From contig CBDIBC010000004.1 in NCBI GenBank assembly GCA_965276635.1, positions 496,001 through 560,000 on the forward strand: a stretch of DNA of 64,000 nucleotides, in the 5' to 3' direction. Below are positions 58,104 to 64,000 of this stretch, piece by piece (the stretch's first letter is position 1; each line of letters starts with the position of its first letter). The position numbers and the translations under genes are program-made. A model generated the notes under the pieces. The model saw nothing but the letters and a program-made list of their open reading frames with translations. It searched no databases and was not told the DNA's origin. The DNA is from CBDIBC01 sp965276635. GTDB taxonomy: Bacteria > Actinomycetota > Acidimicrobiia > Acidimicrobiales > Palsa-688.

Positions 58104-58141
58104 CCTACCGCTAAATTTCGTTCCGATCCTGGTCAGACCCC
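58104..58141 (-). repeat. terminal inverted repeat of the Tn3-type transposon
   Basis: Reading inward on the minus strand from 58141: GGGGTCTGACCAGGATCGGA followed by ACGAAATTTAG. This fits the Tn3 IR pattern (GGGGTCTGAC...GGAACGAAA...TTA.G). The opposite IR was not found near the resolvase end, so the transposon is truncated on the left. Confidence 0.8.
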
Positions 58142-58407
58142 TAACTCCCTCCCTGAAGGGCGCCCGGAGCCCCTCCAGCAGCACGCGCCCGGCGTCGGTA
58201 GATGGCCAATCGACTGCTCCCACGACCCACGTGCCCGCCGGCAAGACGAGATCCAGAGGCAGGGCTCCGAAGAACGCCACCACGTCGGAGACGGTGAGCA
58301 GAACCCTCCTGGCGCGCCACAGCCTCCGCTGCTGAGCGGTCGGCGGCGTAAATCACCCCGGGGATGTGTCCGAGGAGCTGGAGCAGGAACGCCCACACCA
58401 CTTCCAT
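58142..58407 (-). pseudogene. small membrane-associated gene interrupted by the Tn3 end
   Basis: From ATG 58407 the frame MEVVWAFLLQLLGHIPGVIY resembles the C-terminal membrane part of Pmp3/YqaE-like proteins. In another frame VLLTVSDVVAFFGALPLDLV LPAGTWVVGAVDWPSTDAGR continues to VLLEGLRAPFREGVRG, where the transposon begins at 58141. I cannot tell whether these are one frameshifted gene or two. Truncated on the left by the transposon. Confidence 0.4.
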
Positions 58408-58422
58408 CGGCGCCCCCGTCGC

Positions 58423-58803
58423 TCATGCTGGCGGTGGTGGCGGCGCCACATCGTGGTGGGCCAGCATCGCGTCGACCTTGGCGTGGAGGTGGGCGATCTC
58501 CCGCCGGTGCTCCCGACCCTTCCTGATCAGGTGGACGGTGCCACCGGCCGCAATGCAGGCACCGATGTCGGACGTGGTGTTCTCGTAGTTGCCGCCAATC
58601 AGCTCGGCCTTGTCGGATACGGCGACGCCGACGACGGGCAGGACGACGATGTAGACACCGAGGCCGAAGAGCAGCACGACGTGGATCTTCGACGAGAGGA
58701 TGCGGGGGACGGCATTGAGCGCTCGGACGAACGGGTTGGGATGCGAGTCCTGCGTACCGATCACCGTGGAGTCGGGATCTCCGACATGGTTGATCTGGGC
58801 CAT
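58423..58803 (-). CDS. small membrane protein (low-affinity iron permease-like pattern)
   Basis: 126 residues from ATG 58803, MAQINHVGDPDSTVIGTQDS. One clear membrane segment IHVVLLFGLGVYIVVLPVVG VAVSD and a second weaker one near NYENTTSDIGACIAAGGTVH L, followed by a basic helix REHRREIAHLHAKVDAMLAH H. The pattern resembles half of a Fet4-like low-affinity iron permease, but the assignment is weak. Reads toward the Tn3-interrupted gene; 15 bp separate them. Confidence 0.55.
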   Translation of the reverse strand: MAQINHVGDPDSTVIGTQDSHPNPFVRALNAVPRILSSKIHVVLLFGLGVYIVVLPVVGVAVSDKAELIGGNYENTTSDIGACIAAGGTVHLIRKGREHRREIAHLHAKVDAMLAHHDVAPPPPPA

Positions 58804-59491
58804 CGATGCCTCCAGGTGTGTGACAAGGGCTCCCAGTCTCCTCGTTGGAGCCTCGAGGTCCTGGTACGCCCAGGCGACAATGCGTTTGGGGAGCACGGTT
58901 GATGATCGAGGCCTCGGATCGCGCCATCCGCTCATCGGGTTCATCGAGATTGCCGGCGAACCCGGTGTTGTACACGGGGAGGAGGCGACCGGCCGCGAAC
59001 CCGAAACAGCCCGCGTCGGCGTACGACAGCGGCACCATCAGCGGAACATTCGCCCAACCACACCTCCCTTGGGGTGGAGCGCCGGGTTGAAGCGGTGCAC
59101 TTCGGCTCCCACACGCAGTGTCGAGCAGTTCTCGGCCAGCCCGCCGATGGCCCCGGGTGCCTGCTCATGGCGCCGGGATGACGGCGGACGTACACCGAGG
59201 TGAACGCCGGACGAACACTGCTCGTAGGGATTGACCCTGCGGCCGCCGGCACCGACCATGAGTGGGCGCCCTCCCTCCTGAGGGCGCCGGTGCTCCGTCA
59301 GGGCACCATGAGGGCCGCTACCGTCTTCCCCCGTTCGGCGGCGGCCCGTAGCCCGGCCCCTTCACGCGGGCCGGGCTGCCGCGTTCGGCGCCTGTTGCTC
59401 GGCTTCGGGTCGCCCGACGGCGGCGCCCGTCGGTTGTCGGCGTTTCATGCACCTTGTATGTTTTGTGGTGACAGGGACAACGGAGGTTCGG
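58804..59491. other. region without recognised gene
   Basis: About 690 bp. Minus-strand frames such as VPLSYADAGCFGFAAGRLLP near 59030 look partly coding but match nothing I know, and plus-strand frames are antisense to them. Just before the LEH-like gene there is a promoter-like TTGTATGTTTTGT near 59456. Confidence 0.35.
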
Positions 59492-59887
59492 ATGAGACCG
59501 GCACAGGTCGTGGAAGCACTCTGCACGGCGATCACCGAGCGAGACGCCACGGGCGTGCGTTCGGTGCTCGATGACCAGGTGGTGTACCTGAACGTCGGCA
59601 TGGCCCCAGCCGTCGGCGTCGACGCCGCGCTGGAGAGCGTCACGGCGCAGTGGGCGATGTTCCCCGACCAGTTCGACTTTGCCATCAGCCACATCGCGTC
59701 GGCCGGCGCCGTGGTCCTGACCGAGCGGGTGGACACCGTGGGGATGCCGGGGGCAGTGGCCCCTGTGCCGGTCATGGGTGCCTTCGAGGTCCGGGCCGGG
59801 AAGGTGGTGAGCTGGCGTGACTACTTCGATCCGGCGCTGGTCGGTCGGATGCTGGGAGGCGAGGACGTGACCGCAGTCGTCCCGTAG
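59492..59887 (+). CDS. limonene-epoxide-hydrolase/NTF2-like protein
   Basis: 131 residues from ATG 59492, MRPAQVVEALCTAITERDAT GVRSVLDDQVVYLNVGMAPA, then MFPDQFDFAISHIASAGAVV LTERVDTVGM and VMGAFEVRAGKVVSWRDYFD, the LEH-type pattern (V.TERVD, P..G.FEV..GKI..WRDYFD). Asp-Arg-Asp residues of the epoxide hydrolase are partly visible (R in TERVD, D in WRDYFD). Overlaps the end of the TetR gene on the other strand by about 115 bp. Confidence 0.86.
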   Translation: MRPAQVVEALCTAITERDATGVRSVLDDQVVYLNVGMAPAVGVDAALESVTAQWAMFPDQFDFAISHIASAGAVVLTERVDTVGMPGAVAPVPVMGAFEVRAGKVVSWRDYFDPALVGRMLGGEDVTAVVP

Positions 59888-60521
59888 CCGCCGGGTCGAC
59901 AGGAGGGGGAGGGACCAGTGCGGCCCGTAGCCCGTTGACCAGGTGGTCGAGTGATGTGCTGCTGGCTCGCCGCGCTGACTCGGTGTCGGCGTTGTTGGCA
60001 ACGTAGAGCGCGACCTCGTCCACCGCGGCGAGAAGCATGTGGGCGAGGGGCTCGATCGGCTGCGCCGCGATGAGCCTGGCATCGACGGCGGCGGCCAGCA
60101 CCCCGGCGATGGCGCCCAGCCCGTGCGCCGCCTCCCGCTCCCGCCATTCGTCCCAGCCGAGGACCGAGGGACCGTCGATCAGCACCACTCGTTGGACGTC
60201 GGGGTCCCGGGCAGACGCGTCGAGGAAGACGTGGAGGCCTCGGCGGAGGATCTCGATCACATCACCACCGTCGCCGAGGGCTCCTGCGGTGCGAGTCGCC
60301 AGGTCGTCCTCGACCGCTTCGAACACCGCCCGGAAGATCTCCCGCTTGTCCGGGAAGTGATGGTAGAAGGCGCCGCGGGTGCCGACCCCGGCCGCGTCCA
60401 CGATGTCCTGCGTGCCGACGGCGGCGTACCCCCGTTCGACAAAGAGCCGTCGTGCCGCGTGGACGAGGGCCTGGCGCGTCCGTACGCTGCGCTCCTGGGC
60501 GGGCTCTCGGACAGGGCACAT
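59772..60521 (-). CDS. TetR-family regulator
   Basis: About 249 residues from ATG 60521, MCPVREPAQERSVRTRQALV. Helix-turn-helix YAAVGTQDIVDAAGVGTRGA FYHHFPDKREIFRAVFEAVE is standard. The ligand domain (LHVFLDASARDPDVQRVVLI DGPSVLGWDEWRERE) fits TetR_C of the AcrR type. After LVNGLRAALVPPPPVDPAAT the reading runs antisense into the LEH-like gene and may be too long; an earlier end by indel is possible. It lies 160 bp downstream of the coxL-like gene on the same strand and may regulate it or the LEH gene. Confidence 0.85.
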   Translation of the reverse strand: MCPVREPAQERSVRTRQALVHAARRLFVERGYAAVGTQDIVDAAGVGTRGAFYHHFPDKREIFRAVFEAVEDDLATRTAGALGDGGDVIEILRRGLHVFLDASARDPDVQRVVLIDGPSVLGWDEWREREAAHGLGAIAGVLAAAVDARLIAAQPIEPLAHMLLAAVDEVALYVANNADTESARRASSTSLDHLVNGLRAALVPPPPVDPAATGRLRSRPRLPASDRPAPDRSSHASSPPSRPGPRRHP

Positions 60522-60681
60522 GGTCCCAGGGATCCTACGACCCGGCTCGCATCCGCGCCCCGAGCGTCGATGATGCCGGGCAAACAGGGGAGTGGCCCGA
60601 GCCCACCGGCGGAACTGTGTTCACTTTGGTATCTCCTCGTGACACAAATCGCACACAATCCGGCGAGAACGATGAAGCTCC

Positions 60682-63015
60682 TCAGGCGGCGCCGGCGGCC
60701 ACGAGGAGTCGGTGGATGTCGTTCGGACCCAGGGGAGTGGTGGTCACGTCGATGCCACACGGCGCCAGGGCGTCGCCCACCGCGTTGGCGACTGCGGCAT
60801 GGGCACCGATGGCGCCGCCTTCCCCCATTCCCTTGAAGCCTCCCGGGTTGGTGGTGGAGGGCGTGTCGACGTGGGACACCTCGATACGCGGCACCTCGGT
60901 CATCGTCGGGAGCAGGTAGTCCACGAAGGTGGTGGTGAGCGGGTTGCCGGCGTCGTCGTAGACGAAATCCTCGAGCAGGACCCCGCCGAGCCCCTGGACC
61001 ACCCCCCCGAAGATCTGGCCGTCGACAACGGTGGGGTTGATCATCCGACCGCAGTCCTCCGAGACGATGTAGCGCGTGACCGTCGGGATACATGTGTCCG
61101 GGTCGATCTCGACCACGCAGAGATGGGCGGCGTTGGACCAGGTGGGGAAGCGGGCTGGGCGGAAGCGGAGCGTGGCCTCCAGGCCGGGCGACAGCTCGGG
61201 GGGAAGCTCGTGCGCATCGCGGTAGGCGGCCCTGGCGACGTCACCCATGGACAGCGCCTTCGCCGGGGTGCCCCGGACGAAGACTCGCCCGGCGACGATG
61301 TCGAGGTCGGCCGGATCGGCCTCGAGCGTGTGGGCGGCGATGGCCAGCACCTTGTCGCGGACCTCGATGGTGGCGCCGCGAATGGCGCCGCCGGCGACGA
61401 CCGCAGTCCGGCTGCCTCCGGTCCCCGGACCGTAGGGCGTGGACTGGGTGTCGGCTTGGACGACGCTGACGTCGTCGTAGTCCACGCCCAGCGTGTCGGC
61501 GACGATCTGGGCCATGGTCGTCTCGATGCTCTGCCCGTGCGACGTCGTCCCGAGGAAGGCCATGACATGGCCGCTCGTCTCGACGCGCACGGTGGCGCCC
61601 TCTGTCGCCAGCGCCGGCTGGTTCATCGACGTCGGCTCGACGTAGACGCTGACGCCGAGGCCGATCATGCGGCCTCGGGCCCGGGCCGCGGCCTGCTCGC
61701 GTCGGAAGGCCTCGTAGTCCAGGACGGCCAGGGCCTGCTCGAAGGTCTCGAGCGGCGTGATCTCCTCGAACTGGTTCCCCGACGGTGAGGTGAACGGCAG
61801 GTCCGCCGCCGACAGGAGGTTGCGTCGGCGTAGCTCCACCGGATCGACGCCGATCTGGCGGGCGGCGCTGTCGATGGCCATCTCCCGTGCCGTCGTCTCG
61901 AACATCCATGGCCCTCGATAGGCACCTTTGCCCATGGTGTTGGTCCAGACCGAGGCGCTGGAGAAGCCCATGCGGGGGATCTTGTAGGGACCGGGGAGCA
62001 GGCGCGGGTCGAGGACGCCCGGACACGGCGGGAAGGCCCCGACGTCGGCGACGTGATCGATGGTGATGGCCTGGATCGTCAGCTCGGCGTCGATCGCCAT
62101 GCGCACCCGCCCGGTCTCGTTGCGCGAGTGGGAGGCCGACACCAGGTTCTCCCGGCGGTCCTCGATCCACTTGACCGGTGAGGCCAGCAACCGGGAGGCC
62201 AGGGCGACGGCGCACTCCTCCCGGAAGACGAACATCTTCTGACCGAAGCCGCCGCCGACGTCGCGAGCGGTCACCCGGATCTGGCTCTCGGGGACCTTCA
62301 GGTACCGCGAGAAGAAGTTGCGGGTCTCGTGGACGCTCTGGCACGAGCAGGTGATGTCGATCTCCTCGCGGCCCGCTGTCCACGACGCCACGATCCCCCT
62401 ACCCTCCATCGGTACGGAGAGGTAGCGGTTCTGTTCGACGGTGCAGGCCACGACGTGGGCCACGCCCGCGAAGGAGTCGTCGAGGTCAGGGGAGAGGGAG
62501 GTGAACGGCACCTCGACCATGGCGTTGGAGGGGAACCCCCACGCGCCGTGCACCAGATGGTCGGTGTCGGCGGCGGCGACGTTGAAGTCGACCACCGCGT
62601 CGGACGGGTCGATGTCGACCTCGATGAGCTCTCCGGCGTCCTCCGCCAGATAGCGGCTCTCGGCCACCACCAAGGCGATGGGCTCGCCGACGTGGCGGAC
62701 GTCGGTGCTGGCGAGCGGCGGGGGTACTTGCAGCTCCTCGCCCATCAGGGCGTGCCACGCCGGGCCGAAGCGGCCCTCGAGGTCGACAGCGGTGAAGACG
62801 GCGACGACGCCGGGTGCCCGGCGGGCCGCATCGACGTCGACGCCCAGCAGCGTGCCGCGAGCGACGTCGCTCCGCACGAAGGCGGCATGGAGCAGACCGG
62901 GAACCGAGACGTCGTCGACGTACAGCCCGTGGCCGGTGACCAGGCGTCGATCTTCCTTTCGAGTGACCGACTGCCCGATGAACCGGGCTGCTGCGGTCGG
63001 GGCCACCGTGGTCAT
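60682..63015 (-). CDS. molybdenum hydroxylase large subunit (CoxL/xanthine-dehydrogenase type)
   Basis: 777 residues from ATG 63015, which overlaps the stop of the small subunit gene (ATGA). MTTVAPTAAARFIGQSVTRK EDRRLVTGHGLYVDDVSVPG starts the Ald_Xan_dh domain. Cofactor-binding parts include DVGGGFGQKMFVFREECAVA and MGKGAYRGPWMFE near residue 363, in the place of the active-site loop (AYRGAGR in form II enzymes, AYXCSFR in true CO dehydrogenases), so this is not a form I CO dehydrogenase. The conserved GMGEGGAIGA near residue 729 holds the catalytic Glu. The substrate is unknown; likely an aldehyde or N-heterocycle. Confidence 0.92.
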   Translation of the reverse strand: MTTVAPTAAARFIGQSVTRKEDRRLVTGHGLYVDDVSVPGLLHAAFVRSDVARGTLLGVDVDAARRAPGVVAVFTAVDLEGRFGPAWHALMGEELQVPPPLASTDVRHVGEPIALVVAESRYLAEDAGELIEVDIDPSDAVVDFNVAAADTDHLVHGAWGFPSNAMVEVPFTSLSPDLDDSFAGVAHVVACTVEQNRYLSVPMEGRGIVASWTAGREEIDITCSCQSVHETRNFFSRYLKVPESQIRVTARDVGGGFGQKMFVFREECAVALASRLLASPVKWIEDRRENLVSASHSRNETGRVRMAIDAELTIQAITIDHVADVGAFPPCPGVLDPRLLPGPYKIPRMGFSSASVWTNTMGKGAYRGPWMFETTAREMAIDSAARQIGVDPVELRRRNLLSAADLPFTSPSGNQFEEITPLETFEQALAVLDYEAFRREQAAARARGRMIGLGVSVYVEPTSMNQPALATEGATVRVETSGHVMAFLGTTSHGQSIETTMAQIVADTLGVDYDDVSVVQADTQSTPYGPGTGGSRTAVVAGGAIRGATIEVRDKVLAIAAHTLEADPADLDIVAGRVFVRGTPAKALSMGDVARAAYRDAHELPPELSPGLEATLRFRPARFPTWSNAAHLCVVEIDPDTCIPTVTRYIVSEDCGRMINPTVVDGQIFGGVVQGLGGVLLEDFVYDDAGNPLTTTFVDYLLPTMTEVPRIEVSHVDTPSTTNPGGFKGMGEGGAIGAHAAVANAVGDALAPCGIDVTTTPLGPNDIHRLLVAAGAA

Positions 63016-63587
63016 GGGCGCATCTCCTCGGGTCCGGTCGGGCCGGCGGCGGGCTCGGCGTGGTGGAGGTCGGCGTGGTGGAGGTCGGCGGCGGCCCGGC
63101 GCACGGCCCGGAGGATCCCCTGGTAGCCCGTGCACCGGCAGATGTTCCCCGACAGGCCGGTACGGATCTCGTCGTCGGTCGGTTCCGGATTGGCGTCGAG
63201 GAAGGAGGCGACCGACATCACGAAACCCGGTGTGCAGAACCCGCACTGCAAGCCGTGCTCGGCCTGGAAGGCGGCCTGCACGGGGTGGAGGTCGCCGTCG
63301 GCGGCGCCGGCCAGGCCTTCGATGGTCGTGATCTCGCTGCCGTCGACCTGGATGGCGAAGACGAGGCAGGCTCGGGTCGCTCGCCCGTCCAGGCGCACCG
63401 TGCACGCCCCGCACACACCGTGCTCGCAGCCGAGGTGGGTGCCCGTCAGTCGAAGGTCTTCCCGGAGGAAGTCGGCGAGGGTCTTGCGGGCTTCGACGGT
63501 GGCGTGGTGGCGGCGGCCATTGACGCGGACGGTCACCTCGCCGAAGGTCGACCCCACCGGGGCCGGGGTGAGCTCGAGATCAGTCAC
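63012..63587 (-). CDS. [2Fe-2S] small subunit of the molybdenum hydroxylase
   Basis: 191 residues from GTG 63587. The first plant-type cluster is in THLGCEHGVCGACTVRLDGR, with a fourth Cys in TRACLVFAIQ; the second, four-helix, cluster is in LQCGFCTPGFVMSVASF and GNICRCTGYQGILRAV. It passes electrons from the Mo centre to FAD. Overlaps the FAD subunit gene by 8 bp and the large subunit gene by 4 bp, so all three are one operon. A His/Asp-rich tail (ADLHHADLHHAEPAAG) follows the domain. Confidence 0.93.
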   Translation of the reverse strand: MTDLELTPAPVGSTFGEVTVRVNGRRHHATVEARKTLADFLREDLRLTGTHLGCEHGVCGACTVRLDGRATRACLVFAIQVDGSEITTIEGLAGAADGDLHPVQAAFQAEHGLQCGFCTPGFVMSVASFLDANPEPTDDEIRTGLSGNICRCTGYQGILRAVRRAAADLHHADLHHAEPAAGPTGPEEMRP

Positions 63588-64000
63588 GGGCTGTGTCCCT
63601 GCTGGCGTCGGCCAAGGCACGGGTGACGGCACGGCGGACGACCGTGACGCCGATGCGGCTGCGGAGCGCCCCGGACGCGTGCAGGTCACCGGGCGGATCG
63701 AGGTCCTCGACCGCGGCCCGCCCGATGGCCTCGACATCGACGGCGGCGGCCGTCGCTCCCGTCAGCGCCGACTCGGCCGCCGTGGCCCGCATCGGGGTGC
63801 TGGCCAGGCCGAACAGCCCGATGGCGGCCCGGGCGATCGTCCCCTGGTCCACCTGGATGCCGACGGCAGCCCCGGCGAGGGCGAAGTCGCCCTCCCGGCG
63901 GGCCACCTCCTCGACGGCGAACCCGGCGCCCGGAGCCCACGCCGGGAAATGGGCGGCGACGAGCAGCTCGTCGGCCTCGAGGGTGGTCATCCACGTTCCG
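63580..64000 (-). CDS. FAD-binding medium subunit of the molybdenum hydroxylase, C-terminal part
   Basis: Enters from the right edge. LLVAAHFPAWAPGAGFAVEE VARREGDFALAGAAVGIQVD then ARAAIGLFGLASTPMRATAA ESALTG are the C-terminal CO-dehydrogenase-flavoprotein domain (R..DFA..GVA..., I.L.G....P.RA...E..L.G). Ends at 63580. The FAD-binding N-terminal half lies outside the window; the ATG at 63990 is internal. Subunit order is medium-small-large, as in coxMSL operons. Confidence 0.9.
   Translation of the reverse strand, partial: GTWMTTLEADELLVAAHFPAWAPGAGFAVEEVARREGDFALAGAAVGIQVDQGTIARAAIGLFGLASTPMRATAAESALTGATAAAVDVEAIGRAAVEDLDPPGDLHASGALRSRIGVTVVRRAVTRALADASRDTARD

Noticed and set aside
63016..63414. 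Extension of the coxL-like protein to 910 residues
   Set aside because: The extra part is an out-of-frame reading of the small subunit gene; the ATG at 63015 with the ATGA overlap is the natural start.
1..64000. tRNA, rRNA or tmRNA genes
   Set aside because: No tRNA-like cloverleaf, CCA end or conserved rRNA segment was noticed by eye; a covariance-model scan would be needed to exclude them formally.

Overview
The window is high-GC DNA with frequent GTG and TTG starts, many 1-8 nt gene overlaps (ATGA, GTGA, TTGA) and apparently leaderless promoters. It carries an F420-type PPOX protein, many TetR, HxlR, ArsR and XRE regulators and a coxMSL-like operon. Together these suggest an actinobacterium, possibly Acidimicrobiia-like or another poorly sampled lineage; this is inference, as no marker gene is present. 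No rRNA, tRNA or CRISPR array was seen. It reads as an accessory region: about five insertion sequences, a decayed Tn3 transposon, a decayed serine recombinase, at least three recognisable toxin-antitoxin modules plus remnants, and many small detoxification-type genes each beside its own regulator.

0-10.5 kb: a partial Phd-type antitoxin; a frameshifted large serine recombinase with a translationally coupled small upstream gene and phased TGGGGAG repeats; an IS4-family element (2861-4694) carrying a coupled WYL-like passenger gene; remnants of a TM2-like protein, an ImmA/IrrE peptidase, a zeta toxin, a RibB-like protein and a TesB-like thioesterase; and a SAM methyltransferase split exactly by an IS21 element (7689-10252) with a 6-bp target duplication.

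10.5-24.3 kb: two TetR-type regulators, each next to a large secreted protein (a Big/DUF11-type protein and an 886-residue Gly-rich/fibronectin-III protein); a RES-Xre toxin-antitoxin pair; a PPOX-F420/NTF2 fusion divergent from a TetR gene; a cupin and a hemerythrin protein.

24.3-45.1 kb: two IS256-type elements, called alpha (1428 bp) and beta (1596 bp) here, each present twice in inverted orientation. They bracket about 13.4 kb of single-domain genes (VOC, SRPBCC, NTF2, methyltransferase, DUF3291, DinB, kinase-like, thioesterase, cupin, YbaK, YCII, two MFS exporters) with HxlR, ArsR, XRE/MmyB and LysR regulators and recognisable operators. Short palindromic repeats are scattered only in this segment. 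The right-hand beta copy splits an immunity-like gene.

45.1-64 kb: GNAT, NTF2 and ankyrin genes, a ribbon-helix-helix toxin-antitoxin pair, VapBC, a thioesterase, an ornithine-cyclodeaminase-like enzyme, a two-domain VOC protein and a phosphotransferase; then a dead Tn3 transposon (transposase with stops, frameshifts and a deletion; resolvase with an amber stop); then a LEH-like protein, a TetR regulator and a coxMSL-like molybdenum hydroxylase operon running off the right edge.

A striking property is the number of conserved genes broken by a single-base frameshift (more than ten). Several breaks lie in short homopolymers, so some may be sequencing errors rather than real decay. I mark such genes as pseudogene or frameshifted and say so in each entry.
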